The notes: generated from the letters alone by a model not told the origin. A stretch of DNA of 64,000 nucleotides from an uncultured Clostridia bacterium (GCA_948777935.1 CAQDYY010000005.1:62001-126000); one strand, 5' to 3'. Numbered from the stretch's first letter, positions 16,888 through 26,985 are shown. A program made the numbers and translations.

Positions 16888-19800
16888 ATGAATAGAGTAA
16901 AGAAAATAGCAGTTAGTATATTAATTATTTTGATTGGGATAATGATAACAACTGTATCAAATGCAACATTTAATGTTTATAGTGATGTTGTTGGAAGTGT
17001 AATAAAAGATCATCATTTTTATCCAAATACAGCACTTCCAGGAGGAACATTTTTCTGTATAGAACCAGGAGTAGAATTTAGCCCAACTTTATCATCAAGT
17101 GAAGATGCAAGCCATCCTAGTGGATCAACTGTACCTACAAATGGTAATTATTTGTGTACAAGATGTAACCCTACTATTGATCTTCCATGGAGTAATGGTA
17201 CAAAGTATTTTTATAGATTTACAGAAGCTAATACGTTTTCGTGGCATGAACATCCAGATGCAGCTTATGTATTAGCTCAAATGGAAGAAGATGGTAAATT
17301 AATTAGTTGGGATACTGCCTATGGAATCTGGAATTCATCAATTAGTAATCCAAAAAGACCAGTACCTGAAGGCGAAAATTATCCAATTGTTGCTGAATCT
17401 CAAGCATATAAAAGCTTTTATGAATTAATACATGGTGGAGCAACGACAAATGATATATTTAAAAGTTTGATTAAAGATGAAAGTAAAAATATAAAAGTAG
17501 GAGTTAATCAAAAAGAAGGTTCTTACACTGTAGGACCATTTAAGATTGATTATCCAGATGGAGTATATGATAGTAAAAATAAATTTAGTTGGATAAACTC
17601 TATGGAAGCTGTTACAAATGTAGGCAAAAAAGCAGTAACTATATTAGATAGGAAAGGTAATGAAATTAAAATAGATGATCTAAAGAAAGATGGAAAAGAG
17701 ACATTAGATCAAAAAGAATTCTATATTAAGTTTTATTCTACAGAAGCGACTGAAATGAGCTTAAAAGTAAAATTTGGTTATGTAGAACATTGTGATGCAA
17801 CAATGACAAAATATACAGGTGTAAAAATATATCGTAATTGGGTAAAAGAAACTAGTGGAAAACATGAACATGTAAGATATGAAAGTTATGACCCAAAAGA
17901 ATATTACTCAAATGGTGAAGAGAAGAAAAAGGAAATAAGAGAAGAATTTGAACAAAGAAGATATAAAGCACAAGATGTATCTATAGGTGAGCCTCAAGTA
18001 TTAATGGCTCTTTCTAGTAAAGCAACAAAAGTATATAAAGAAGTAGAAATAGAAATTCCATTTGGTAATCCACCAGGGGATACACCTCCACCAGATACTC
18101 CACCTCCATCAAAGATTCCACTTACAATAAAAATTTCAGGAAATGTTTTCTTAGATAAAGAAGCTGAAAAAGGAAATGATGGAGATGATAAAATTGATTT
18201 AGAAAATCCTAAAGAAGAAGGACTAGCAGGAATAGAAGTATATTTACACGATATAACTCTAGGAGACAAAGTAATAAAAAGAACTCATACAACAGAGGGC
18301 GGATCCTATATTTTTAACAAGCTAAATGCTCAACATAAATACTATGTAGAGTTTGTATATAATGGGATGCTATATACAAATGTAGCAGTAGGAGATTTAG
18401 ATATTAATGCAAATGATATTTCAAAAGCATCAGAAAATGCTCATGGACATGGTGACAATAGGCAAAAATTTAATAGTGTATTTAGTGAAATAAGTTCAAG
18501 CCCATTAAACTATGAAAGTCCATCTCGAGGAGGATATAATCAAGTATTCTTGCAAGAACAAATAGCAAATACATTTAAGAATATAGCAGAGAAATTTGGT
18601 AACCATGGAGGTAGTGATGAGGAAGTATTTGCATATGATTGTAGAATACATGCATATAGTGAAAAGAATTATCCATTAGTACAAGTGTTTACAATAGATG
18701 AAGATGGAAATGTAATTCCAAATGATAAGTATGAATATATTTATGATGAAAAAAATACAAAATATAACCAATTACATGTAAACTTAGGTATTGAAGCAAG
18801 ACCATGGTTTGATTTAGCATTATATAAAGATGTATTTAATGCAACAATAAACATCAATGGAAAACAAGAAATATACACCTATGATGCAAGAAAAGACTGG
18901 GAAAATAAAGGTTTTGGATATCAAGTAGGAGAAGATGCTTACATTGGTGCGTTAAGAGATTATTATATTAAAGGAGAACAAGATGGAATAGATAATAACC
19001 TTAAGTTAAATAAATCAGGTAAAAATCAACATGGTGAAGGCGAATATATCCACGAATATAGGACAGAAGAGATTATTAATGGTAATAATGAAGGATATAT
19101 AAAACAAGATAACAGTTGGCTAAGTGATCCAAATTATGAAAAAACATTATATGGTGAAATAGGAAAAGGCTATGCGTGGCGAGATATTGACCAAAGTAAA
19201 GAATTAAAACCAGAGGACAAACTACAAATTCATGTAACATATAAAATAGCAATTAGGAACCAATCAAGTGTAGTAGGAGCTATTACAGAAATTGTAGATT
19301 ACTATGATAGTAAATATAAATTTGAAGGTGCATATATAGGAAACGAAGAGGGTAAAAGATATTTAGCTGAAAATGGTGATGAACTTAATAAGGTAATTGT
19401 AGATGAAAAATCTATATATGAAAATACTGAAATGGCAAAAACAGGATCATGGCAAGTATATTCAAAAGAAGAATTGGATAGAGAAAAAGAAAATCCTACA
19501 CATGAATATAAAACCATTTACTTAAGACTAGAACATGAACAAAGGTTAGGTTCAGGAGAAGAACAATACATCTATATTACATTTGGATTAACTGAGCCAG
19601 AATCTACATTAATTAATGCAGAAGTACCATTTGGTAAAAAATTATATACATACAATATGGCAGAAATTAATGGATATAAAACATATGGATATTATGACAA
19701 AAATATTGATGAATCATGGGGATTAATTGATAAAGATTCAATTCCAGGTAACTTTAATCCAAGTACATATAAATATGGAAATGAGCTAGAAGACGATACA

Positions 19801-21642
19801 AGTAGAGCACCAGCATATGCATATACAATTCGTGAATCTAGAACACTAGAAGGAAATGTATTTGAAGATATGTTAGCAAAAAATATTCCACCTGATGAAA
19901 TGCCAAGTTCAAAAAAATATGAAGTAAAAGTAAATACTACTAGATTTGGAGATGGAACAATAAACACTGTAGACGACAAAATGATTGCAGGAATTAAAGT
20001 AGAATTAATTGAAATTAAAGATGGTAACTTGTATTCTCGTCAAACTACAAGGACTAACAGAGATGGTTGGTATGGTTTTGGAGCATTCTTACCAGGAGAC
20101 TATACAATAAGATTTACATATGGTGCAGAAGACCAAACAGCATTAACAGAAGACTCTAAATATAAACAAGGACTAAATAAAACATCATATAATGGACAGG
20201 ATTATCAATCAACTATATTTACATCAAATGCAAAAACTGAAGATAATGTAGCTATTAGTCTTGTTCCTCAAATGTATAGCGGAGAGATAATTAAAAAATA
20301 TACAAAGCAAGTAAAAGAAAGTGATAAAGAATGGGCAAATGTTGACTATTATTGGTATAAAGAAGATGATGAAGACAACCAAAAAGATAAATCAGATGCA
20401 CAAGATGATGCAGCAAGAAGACAACAAGTAATAGATTATTCAAAAGAAGAATATGGAAGAGAAATTACAAACCACAAAGCAGAAGTGTTTAACTCATACA
20501 TTAACCCAGACACATTAATAAAACAGCAAGAAGAAGGCAAATTTAACCAGTTTACACAAGCACAACCAATGGATGAGGCTGTATATACTAAAGACAAAAA
20601 TAGAGAGCTTGTTGATGAACTTGAAAGAAGCACATATATGTATGCATATACACCAGAGATTCCAATAGAAGTTGAAAAGACAGTTACAAGCATTAAAGGA
20701 AACCAAACTTCAGATAAGTATGATTACTTAATTAAAGGAGTAGACTTTGGTGTAGTAGAAAGACCAAGAGCACAATTAATAATAGACCAAGATATAGAGT
20801 ACATTAAAGTAACAGCACCAAATGGTAATACATTACTAGAATTAGAACATGAAGAAACAGGAAGTAACTATAAAATAATTGTAAATAATGAAAATAATTA
20901 CCAATGGCCACAAGCAGGTGATTTTAATAAATATGACAAAGATGAGCTAGTAAATATTATTATGGATGATGAATTACTAAGTGGTTCAAAACTTGAAGTA
21001 AGATATAAATTTACAGTAACTAATAATAGTGAGAAAAACATAGGTGGTACAAAAGCTGTAAACATTATAAATTATGTAGCAAATAACTTTAACTTTGATG
21101 AAAGCGATAATGATAATTCTAAATTATGGGAAGTTGTTAAAAAAGAAGATATTCAAACAGGAGAAAAATCAACACTAATTAACAATTCTACTGTAGACTT
21201 AAGCACACAAACAACAATACTAAAAGCAAAAGCATATAATGAGGAAACAAAAGAAGGAAATAAATTAACGAAAATGTTACAGCCAGGAGAAAGTGAAGAA
21301 ACGACATTAACATTAAAGAAAACTCTATCATCAGAAAGCTCAGCAGATGACTTAAAATATACAAATATGACTGAAATAGTAGAAATTGAAAATGATGTTG
21401 GTAGACGTGATTATGGAGCAATTCCTGGAAACCAAAAATTAGATGAACAGCCACGTGAACACGATACATCAGGAGCAAGTAGATCTGATGACATGGGATT
21501 ATATAGACCAGATGGAGAAATTATTATAACACCACCAACAGGTGATACAAAAATTTACTATGTATTAGCAGCAGGAATAGCAGTATTAGCATTAGCAGGA
21601 GTAGTTTTAATTAAAAAATTTGTATTAGGTGGTAAAAAATAA
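16888..21642 (+). CDS. giant surface protein with SdrD B-like domains and a PPTGD-type anchor
   Basis: 1584 residues, 15 bases after the previous gene behind RBS AAAGGAGG. It starts with a signal peptide (about 1-26, ends SNA). Features in order: an N-terminal domain with conserved Cys and His (CTRCNP near 88), a Pro-rich spacer near 395, an SdrD B-like domain (about 410-520, ISGNVFLDKEAEKGN), a DUF11-like region, a second SdrD B-like domain (about 990-1120) and a DUF11-like block. The tail has TPPTGDTKIYY, a hydrophobic span and KK: a sortase-type cell-wall sorting signal with a variant motif. It probably works as a pair with the preceding protein. Confidence 0.8.
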   Translation: MNRVKKIAVSILIILIGIMITTVSNATFNVYSDVVGSVIKDHHFYPNTALPGGTFFCIEPGVEFSPTLSSSEDASHPSGSTVPTNGNYLCTRCNPTIDLPWSNGTKYFYRFTEANTFSWHEHPDAAYVLAQMEEDGKLISWDTAYGIWNSSISNPKRPVPEGENYPIVAESQAYKSFYELIHGGATTNDIFKSLIKDESKNIKVGVNQKEGSYTVGPFKIDYPDGVYDSKNKFSWINSMEAVTNVGKKAVTILDRKGNEIKIDDLKKDGKETLDQKEFYIKFYSTEATEMSLKVKFGYVEHCDATMTKYTGVKIYRNWVKETSGKHEHVRYESYDPKEYYSNGEEKKKEIREEFEQRRYKAQDVSIGEPQVLMALSSKATKVYKEVEIEIPFGNPPGDTPPPDTPPPSKIPLTIKISGNVFLDKEAEKGNDGDDKIDLENPKEEGLAGIEVYLHDITLGDKVIKRTHTTEGGSYIFNKLNAQHKYYVEFVYNGMLYTNVAVGDLDINANDISKASENAHGHGDNRQKFNSVFSEISSSPLNYESPSRGGYNQVFLQEQIANTFKNIAEKFGNHGGSDEEVFAYDCRIHAYSEKNYPLVQVFTIDEDGNVIPNDKYEYIYDEKNTKYNQLHVNLGIEARPWFDLALYKDVFNATININGKQEIYTYDARKDWENKGFGYQVGEDAYIGALRDYYIKGEQDGIDNNLKLNKSGKNQHGEGEYIHEYRTEEIINGNNEGYIKQDNSWLSDPNYEKTLYGEIGKGYAWRDIDQSKELKPEDKLQIHVTYKIAIRNQSSVVGAITEIVDYYDSKYKFEGAYIGNEEGKRYLAENGDELNKVIVDEKSIYENTEMAKTGSWQVYSKEELDREKENPTHEYKTIYLRLEHEQRLGSGEEQYIYITFGLTEPESTLINAEVPFGKKLYTYNMAEINGYKTYGYYDKNIDESWGLIDKDSIPGNFNPSTYKYGNELEDDTSRAPAYAYTIRESRTLEGNVFEDMLAKNIPPDEMPSSKKYEVKVNTTRFGDGTINTVDDKMIAGIKVELIEIKDGNLYSRQTTRTNRDGWYGFGAFLPGDYTIRFTYGAEDQTALTEDSKYKQGLNKTSYNGQDYQSTIFTSNAKTEDNVAISLVPQMYSGEIIKKYTKQVKESDKEWANVDYYWYKEDDEDNQKDKSDAQDDAARRQQVIDYSKEEYGREITNHKAEVFNSYINPDTLIKQQEEGKFNQFTQAQPMDEAVYTKDKNRELVDELERSTYMYAYTPEIPIEVEKTVTSIKGNQTSDKYDYLIKGVDFGVVERPRAQLIIDQDIEYIKVTAPNGNTLLELEHEETGSNYKIIVNNENNYQWPQAGDFNKYDKDELVNIIMDDELLSGSKLEVRYKFTVTNNSEKNIGGTKAVNIINYVANNFNFDESDNDNSKLWEVVKKEDIQTGEKSTLINNSTVDLSTQTTILKAKAYNEETKEGNKLTKMLQPGESEETTLTLKKTLSSESSADDLKYTNMTEIVEIENDVGRRDYGAIPGNQKLDEQPREHDTSGASRSDDMGLYRPDGEIIITPPTGDTKIYYVLAAGIAVLALAGVVLIKKFVLGGKK

Positions 21643-21671
21643 ATCAAAAAATAAAGGATGAAAGTCAATAG

Positions 21672-21713
21672 TTGGGGTAGAAAACTTTGAAAGTTTTCTA
21701 CCTCAGCTTTTTA
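21672..21713 (+). terminator. intrinsic terminator of the surface protein operon
   Basis: GGTAGAAAACTTT pairs with AAAGTTTTCTACC, followed by TCAGCTTTTT. It sits 30 bases after the stop. Confidence 0.85.
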
Positions 21714-21921
21714 AATGCAATTTAATGTTTACACAAAAAAATTGCAAAATAGTAATTTGGCAAATCTACTTTTATATCTAAGAGTGTTAGCAAAGAATCT
21801 ACCAAATTAAATAAGTAAAATGCAATAATATGATGAAAAATGTCATATTCTTTTTTGATTGATTTACCAGTGTTTGTTATATTCCTTATAGAGCGGGGAA
21901 TACTAAGAGTGGTGATAATAC

Positions 21922-22059
21922 ATGAATGGTAAAGATAATACAAAACTTACAAAAGAAGAATATAAGATAAAGGATGTATTTGATGAAAATTCAAAAATTG
22001 ATATTAATGAAATTATAAAAGAATCTTTTTTATTAAGCCTAAAAGATTGTAAACTGTAG
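21922..22059 (+). CDS. small protein upstream of the recombinase
   Basis: A 45-residue acidic/basic helical peptide (MNGKDNTKLTKEEYKIKDVF ... EIIKESFLLSLKDCKL) with a weak RBS (GTGGTGAT). Its amino acid composition looks coding and it lies directly before the serine recombinase promoter. It may be a leftover of the same mobile element. No family is recognised, and it could be noncoding. Confidence 0.4.
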   Translation: MNGKDNTKLTKEEYKIKDVFDENSKIDINEIIKESFLLSLKDCKL

Positions 22060-22069
22060 TAATGGAAAA

Positions 22070-22126
22070 AATCGCCTAAAATATATCAAAATTTTGTGGT
22101 ATATGGTATAATTATTATAGGCGATT
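22070..22126 (+). promoter_or_regulatory. recombinase promoter framed by a 9-bp inverted repeat
   Basis: AATCGCCTA (22070-22078) and TAGGCGATT (22118-22126) flank a perfect TATAAT (22107-22112). The right arm lies where transcription would start, so this could be an autoregulatory operator. Confidence 0.45.
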
Positions 22127-22145
22127 GCTTAAAGGGAGGGATTAG

Positions 22146-23822
22146 ATGTATCAAACATTACCAATAAGCAATCAAAAGACCTTTAAAGTAGGTTTATATA
22201 TTAGGTTATCTAGAGAAGATGGTGATAAAGAAGAAAGTTCTAGTGTTACAAATCAAAGAGAAATTTTAAAACGATTTGTAAATGATAATGAAAATTTTTT
22301 CATTGTAAAAGAATATGTAGATGATGGATGGACTGGTACGAATTTTGATAGACCAAGTTTTAAAGAGATGATACACGATATTGAAACAGGGCTAATAGAT
22401 ACAGTTATTACAAAGGACTTATCAAGACTTGGAAGAGAGAGACTAGCAGTAGGGTATTATACAGAAATTTATTTTCCAGAGCATAGTGTAAGGTATATAG
22501 CACTTTTAGATAATATTGATACATACTTAGATTCAGGAATGAATGATATGGCACCTTTTAAAGGAGTTATAAATGATATGTATGTACGAGATATTTCCAA
22601 AAAGATTCGTAGTTCACTAATTGAAAGAAGAAAAGCAGGGAATTATTTAGCAGTAACAGCACCATACGGATATAAAAAGGATTTAGACAACAAATTTCAT
22701 TTAGTAATAGAGCCTAAAGAAGCGGAAGTAGTTAAAAGAATTTTTGCTTTATATAGGCAAGGAAATGGTTTGACAAAAATTGCACAAATTCTTACTAAGG
22801 ATGGGGTAACTGTTCCAGGAGAAAGTAGAAATATTGGAAAGACACGAGAAACTGTACTATATGGTTCTTGGAAGCAAACAACCATTAGACGAATACTAAC
22901 CAATAGAGTGTATTTAGGAGAACTTGTACAATTTAAAAGGAGGAAAGTAAATTACAAATCAAAAAGAAGAATAGAAGTACCAGAAGAGGAAAGATATATT
23001 TGCAAAGGAACACATGAAGCAATTATTACGGAAGAAGATTTTGATAAAGTACAAGAAATATTAAAGGGCAATAAATCTTTTAAAGGAACTAAACACGATT
23101 ATTTATTTAAAGGACTTTTATATTGTGCAGAGTGTGGAGCAAGGTTAAATATAACGTATTCTAATTATGCATTAAAGAAATATGGAGAGTATCGATATAC
23201 AACAATATGCTACAGCTATTCAAGATTATATAGTAATATTTGTACAAGACATTCTAACAGTATTCCAGTATTAGAAGAAATTTTGATTGAACATATAAAA
23301 ACGGTTTGTAAAAAATATCTTCAAAAGGACTTATCAGATAAACTATTAAAACTAGCACAAAAAGAAAAAATGCAAAGATTACAAATGCATAGCAATGAAA
23401 AAAGATTAGAAGAAATAGAACAAAAAATTGCTGATTCTAGCTTGTATATTAAAAACTTGTATAAAGATAAAGTAAAAGGTATTGTTTCTGAAAATGATTA
23501 TATTGAACTTGTAACAGACTTTACAAGAGAGCGAGAAAATTATTTAAAAGAAAAAGAAGAGCTTGAAAGAAAATTATTGGAAGACAAAGTAAAGCAAGAT
23601 GATACAGATAAGCTAGAAAAATTAGTAAATGAATTCTTAAAACTAGATAAACCAACAAAAGCATTGTTAAAAGAATTAATTGAGAAAATTACAATTTCAG
23701 AAAATCATGAAATTACGATTTATTATAAGTTTAGTGAACTTACTGAAATTGGAAAACATGAAGATAAGATAATAAAAGAAGCGGAAGTTATAAATAATAG
23801 AAATAAGAAAGTAGTTGCTTAA
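22146..23822 (+). CDS. large serine recombinase (site-specific integrase)
   Basis: 558 residues. The N-terminal resolvase catalytic domain (about 14-165) carries the nucleophile S22 in YIRLSRED and the Arg-containing motif TKDLSRLGRER. It is followed by the recombinase domain (about 180-290, GYKKDLDNKFHLVIEP and the RRILTNRVYLGELVQF signature), a zinc ribbon (CAECGAR ... C ... C, about 338-375) and a C-terminal coiled coil (about 405-500). This is the layout of phage and ICE integrases. No other element genes surround it apart from a small ORF, so it may be a lone remnant or the relic of a degraded element. RBS GGGAGGG. Confidence 0.93.
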   Translation: MYQTLPISNQKTFKVGLYIRLSREDGDKEESSSVTNQREILKRFVNDNENFFIVKEYVDDGWTGTNFDRPSFKEMIHDIETGLIDTVITKDLSRLGRERLAVGYYTEIYFPEHSVRYIALLDNIDTYLDSGMNDMAPFKGVINDMYVRDISKKIRSSLIERRKAGNYLAVTAPYGYKKDLDNKFHLVIEPKEAEVVKRIFALYRQGNGLTKIAQILTKDGVTVPGESRNIGKTRETVLYGSWKQTTIRRILTNRVYLGELVQFKRRKVNYKSKRRIEVPEEERYICKGTHEAIITEEDFDKVQEILKGNKSFKGTKHDYLFKGLLYCAECGARLNITYSNYALKKYGEYRYTTICYSYSRLYSNICTRHSNSIPVLEEILIEHIKTVCKKYLQKDLSDKLLKLAQKEKMQRLQMHSNEKRLEEIEQKIADSSLYIKNLYKDKVKGIVSENDYIELVTDFTRERENYLKEKEELERKLLEDKVKQDDTDKLEKLVNEFLKLDKPTKALLKELIEKITISENHEITIYYKFSELTEIGKHEDKIIKEAEVINNRNKKVVA

Positions 23823-23838
23823 TAAAAAAAACAATCAA

Positions 23839-23991
23839 TGTAGGGGCGATTTTAATCGCCCGTGCTCCAAAGGAATATCAACAAACATTGAATATTAATT
23901 GTAATTAAAAACTATGTAACAATTATTATTATTATTATTATTATTATTAAGCAAATTTTACGAAAAACGGGCGATTAAAATCGCCCCTACA
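23839..23991. repeat. palindromic element with 25-bp inverted ends, GGGGCGATT type
   Basis: The left end TGTAGGGGCGATTTTAATCG and right end CGATTAAAATCGCCCCTACA are exact inverted copies. The inside holds a short TTA microsatellite (about 23924-23949). Each end is itself palindromic (CGATTTTAATCG). Confidence 0.85.
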
Positions 23992-24042
23992 AAAAATTAA
24001 ATATAAAACAAAAATATGAAGTAGCTTTTGATGAAAAGTTAG

Positions 24043-24162
24043 TTAAAAATTAAGTATAAATATATTTTTAACAGCCTCATCACTAGCTACTTCATATTTG
24101 AATTTTTCTAAAGCGTCCATAGCTTCTGGAACTGCTTTTATATTACTATTGTTTGATGCCAT
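24043..24162 (-). pseudogene. truncated alpha/beta-type small acid-soluble spore protein
   Basis: 39 codons after a perfect RBS (GCAGGAGGTG). MASNNSNIKAVPEAMDALEKFKYEVA is the N-terminal half of an alpha/beta SASP (PEA...ALEKFKYEVA), but the DNA-binding C-terminal half with its conserved Gly-rich turn is missing and the frame ends after IFILNF. The lost part is replaced by an inverted, diverged copy of the KYEVA...VKN segment (24013-24051, opposite strand). SASPs coat spore DNA; this one is probably non-functional. The deletion lies between the recombinase and a HAD gene. Confidence 0.6.
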
Positions 24163-24298
24163 TATTAATTCACCTCCTGCTAAATTACATTTTTGAAAAA
24201 ACATTCTTGCTTCTTCGTAATATATAATGTGCAGTTTAATTTAAAATAAACTGGTAATTTTTGCTTATATGAAATATGTAAATTTATTGTGATTTTTG

Positions 24299-24327
24299 TT
24301 GTAAAAAAGCTTTTTTATAGGTATAAT
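24299..24327 (+). promoter_or_regulatory. promoter of the HAD phosphatase gene
   Basis: TTGTAA, 17 bases, TATAAT, about 35 bases before ATG 24363. Confidence 0.6.
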
Positions 24328-24362
24328 AAAATTGATATAAAAACAAAAGAAGGGGAAAAACT

Positions 24363-25239
24363 ATGTATAAGTTAATTGCAATTGATTTAGATGGAACACT
24401 TTTAAATTCTTACGGAGAAATTAGCTTAGAAAACAAAAATGCAATAAAAAAAGCAACCGAAAAAGGAGTAATTATTATACTTGCATCACGGTAGAATGCC
24501 TGGAGCCGTAAGAGCAATAGCTAATGAAATTGGTGCGAATAAATATACCATTTGTGGAAATGGAACTTTAATTTATGATTTGCAAAAAGAAAAAATAATA
24601 TACAATTCATTTATGGAAAAGAAAAAAGTATTAGATATAATTAAAATTTGTGAAGAAAATAGCATATATTACAATATATATACAGAAAATGAAGTAATAG
24701 CAAAATCTTTAAATTATAATATACTTTTTTATGATAAAGAAAACAGCAAAAGGCCAATTGAAAAAAGAACAAACATAAATATAGTACAAGATGTATATAA
24801 ATATATAGAACTAAAAGACGATATATCTATATTGAAAATGACAATTTGTGATAGTAATAAAGCTATATTTGGAGGAATTATAAAAACAATAAAAAAAATA
24901 CCTAAAATTGATGTATTAGAAATAGAACATATGTCAAGAAAAATTATTAAAGATGGTACAAATGAAATACCGATTGAATATTACTATACGGAGATAGCAA
25001 AACAAAACACAAATAAATGGACAGCAATAGAATATTTAATGAAAGAGTTGAATATAAAAAAAGAAGATGTAATGGCAATTGGAGATAATGCTAATGACAA
25101 AGAAATGGTTACAAATGCAGGCTTAGGAGTGGCTATGGGAGAATCTATGTTATCTGCTAATAAAATTGGAAATGTATGTGTAAGTAATAATAATGAAAAC
25201 GGAGTAGCAGAAGCTATTAATAAGTATATAAATAATTAA
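24363..25239 (+). CDS. Cof-type HAD family phosphatase (+1 recoding at CGG)
   Basis: 291 residues when the C at 24489 is skipped. HAD motif I AIDLDGTLLNS (nucleophile Asp about residue 8) is in the first frame. Motif II is LASGRMPG, and its Gly is the recoded codon 43. Motif III/IV, KKEDVMAIGDNANDKEM, is near residue 235. Cof hydrolases dephosphorylate sugar phosphates, FMN or phospholipid precursors; the substrate is not predictable. Without the shift the next codon is TAG and the catalytic domain would be split. RBS AAGGGG. It has its own promoter. Confidence 0.92.
24489..24491 (+). other. +1 recoding site, TCA CGG T (G43)
   Basis: CGG is followed directly by TAG in frame 0 (CGG TAG AAT). 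Skipping C gives GGT AGA ATG, the SGRMPG of HAD motif II. Confidence 0.95.
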
Positions 25240-25378
25240 AAAATAAATATTACAACAATGTTACAAACTAATGATTTTTGAATTACAACAACAATAAAAT
25301 ATTGTATTATGTCTAAAATTATTATACAATTAAATAAATAGTGTTATTTTGTTATAAATAAATAAGGAGGAATTAAAA

Positions 25379-26269
25379 ATGGCTGTAAATCCAATGCAAA
25401 AAAAAGCAAGAAATTCAATGTTAATAGGAGTTATTATAGGTTTATTAATAGGCTGTTTAGGAATTGCATTTTTCTTTATGCAAGCCGCAAACTATAAAAA
25501 ACAAATTGATCAAATAGCAGCAAATGAAGTGAAAGCATATGCATTAAAAAATGATATAAAATCAGGTACAAGTATTACTGCAAATGATCTTATTCAAGTT
25601 AGTGCATCAAAAGATTCAATACCAACAGACTATATTACCATAAACGATATTACAGATAAAACAATTGCTAAAGTAGATTTAACAAAAGGACTTGTTTTAT
25701 CAAAATCAATGGTTAATGAACTAGGAGAAGAAATAACATCAGATTTAAGAGAACAACAATATAATATGATAGTTCTACCACAATACTTAGATGTGGATAA
25801 TTACATAGATATACGTATACAACTACCAAATGGACAAGACTATATTGTGGTATCAAAAAAACGTATAAAACGAATTAGCGAAGATACAATTTGGATAGAT
25901 ATGTACGAACAAGAAACATTAACAATGAGTAGAGCAATAGTAGAAGCATATATTATGAAAGGATCAAAATTATATGCAACAACATATATAGAAGCAGGAA
26001 ACCAAGAAAATGCTATACCTACATATATACCAAGTGGAGAAGTTATTAATTTAATAAATGCAGATAAAAACATAACAGACAAAGCAAAAGCTGAATTAAA
26101 TGCGCGCTATACAGATGACTTACGTGCAAGAAGACAAGATATAAATGCGCAAATAAATGCTGTAGGAGAACAAGCACAATCTAACCTAGAAAGTGGTATA
26201 GAACAAGAAATTACAAAAGCAAAAGAAAGCAGAAAAGAATATCTAGATTCTCTAAATGTAGCAGAATAA
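25379..26269 (+). CDS. cpaB: CpaB-like SAF-domain protein of a Tad-type system
   Basis: 296 residues, first gene of a long operon. One membrane helix (about 15-35, VIIGLLIGCLGIAFFFM) is followed by an SAF domain (about 50-110: VKAYALKNDIKSGTSITAND ... LTKGLVLSKSM) as in CpaB/RcpC. These proteins sit near the outer side of Flp/Tad pilus machines. The rest is beta-rich, with a helical C-terminal tail (about 225-296) rich in Ala, Gln and Glu that may form a coiled coil. RBS AAGGAGG. Confidence 0.82.
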   Translation: MAVNPMQKKARNSMLIGVIIGLLIGCLGIAFFFMQAANYKKQIDQIAANEVKAYALKNDIKSGTSITANDLIQVSASKDSIPTDYITINDITDKTIAKVDLTKGLVLSKSMVNELGEEITSDLREQQYNMIVLPQYLDVDNYIDIRIQLPNGQDYIVVSKKRIKRISEDTIWIDMYEQETLTMSRAIVEAYIMKGSKLYATTYIEAGNQENAIPTYIPSGEVINLINADKNITDKAKAELNARYTDDLRARRQDINAQINAVGEQAQSNLESGIEQEITKAKESRKEYLDSLNVAE

Positions 26270-26283
26270 AATAGGAGGAAAAT

Positions 26284-26982
26284 ATGGAAACAATAGGGTT
26301 TATAGGAAGTTATGACAAAACAGATTTAATTATATATATAGCTAAAGTGCTTGCAGTAACAGGTAAAAAGGTTCTTGTTGTAGATAATACAATGGAACAA
26401 AAAGCAAAATACGTAGTGCCAGTTATAAACCCTACTAAATCATATGTAACAGAATTTGAAAAAATAGATGTTGCAGTTGGACTTGGTAGTTTCGAACAAA
26501 TAGCAGGATACTTAGGCATTTCAAAAGAAGAATTAGAGTATGATATTTGCTTAGTTGATGTTGACAGTGCTGAAAATTTTGAGAGTTTTCATGTAGGAAC
26601 AGCTAAGAAAAAGTATTTTGTAACATCATTTGATTTATACTCTTTAAAAAGAGGACTAGAAATTATAAATGATTTAAAAGAACCAACGAATCTAACTAAA
26701 ATAATATATTCAAAAAATATTTTAAAAGAAGAAAATGAATATTTAAATTATATTTCTCTTGGAACAAAAGCTATATGGAATGAAAACTATATATTATACA
26801 TGCCAATTGATAATGGAGACCAAAGCATTATTATTGAGAACCAAAGAATATCTAAAATTGGAATTAAAAGATTAAGTAATCAATTTAAGGATGGTTTACG
26901 ATATATTGCAGTAGATATTTTAGGAGAAGAAAAGGAAGCAGAAGTAAAAAAAGCCTTTAGAATTTTAGAAAAGGAAGTGTAA
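26284..26982 (+). CDS. TadZ/CpaE-like ParA-family protein with a degenerate P-loop
   Basis: 232 residues. It opens GFIGSYDKTDLIIYIAKVL, in the place of the deviant Walker A of MinD/ParA proteins, but it lacks the usual Gly-Lys-Gly-Gly-x-Gly-Lys pattern. YDICLVDVDS near residue 90 corresponds to Walker B. TadZ/CpaE proteins localise Tad machines, and several family members have lost ATPase residues. It is 15 bases after cpaB and 4 bases before the next, similar gene. Assignment is by operon order and fold-like pattern. Confidence 0.62.
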   Translation: METIGFIGSYDKTDLIIYIAKVLAVTGKKVLVVDNTMEQKAKYVVPVINPTKSYVTEFEKIDVAVGLGSFEQIAGYLGISKEELEYDICLVDVDSAENFESFHVGTAKKKYFVTSFDLYSLKRGLEIINDLKEPTNLTKIIYSKNILKEENEYLNYISLGTKAIWNENYILYMPIDNGDQSIIIENQRISKIGIKRLSNQFKDGLRYIAVDILGEEKEAEVKKAFRILEKEV

Positions 26983-26985
26983 AAT

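Noticed and set aside
21722..21943. 73-residue minus-strand ORF after the surface proteins
   Set aside because: No RBS; composition not convincing; a plus-strand small ORF overlaps its end.
23839..23991. CRISPR-like repeats
   Set aside because: Only two inverted ends, not direct repeats with spacers; better described as a palindromic element.
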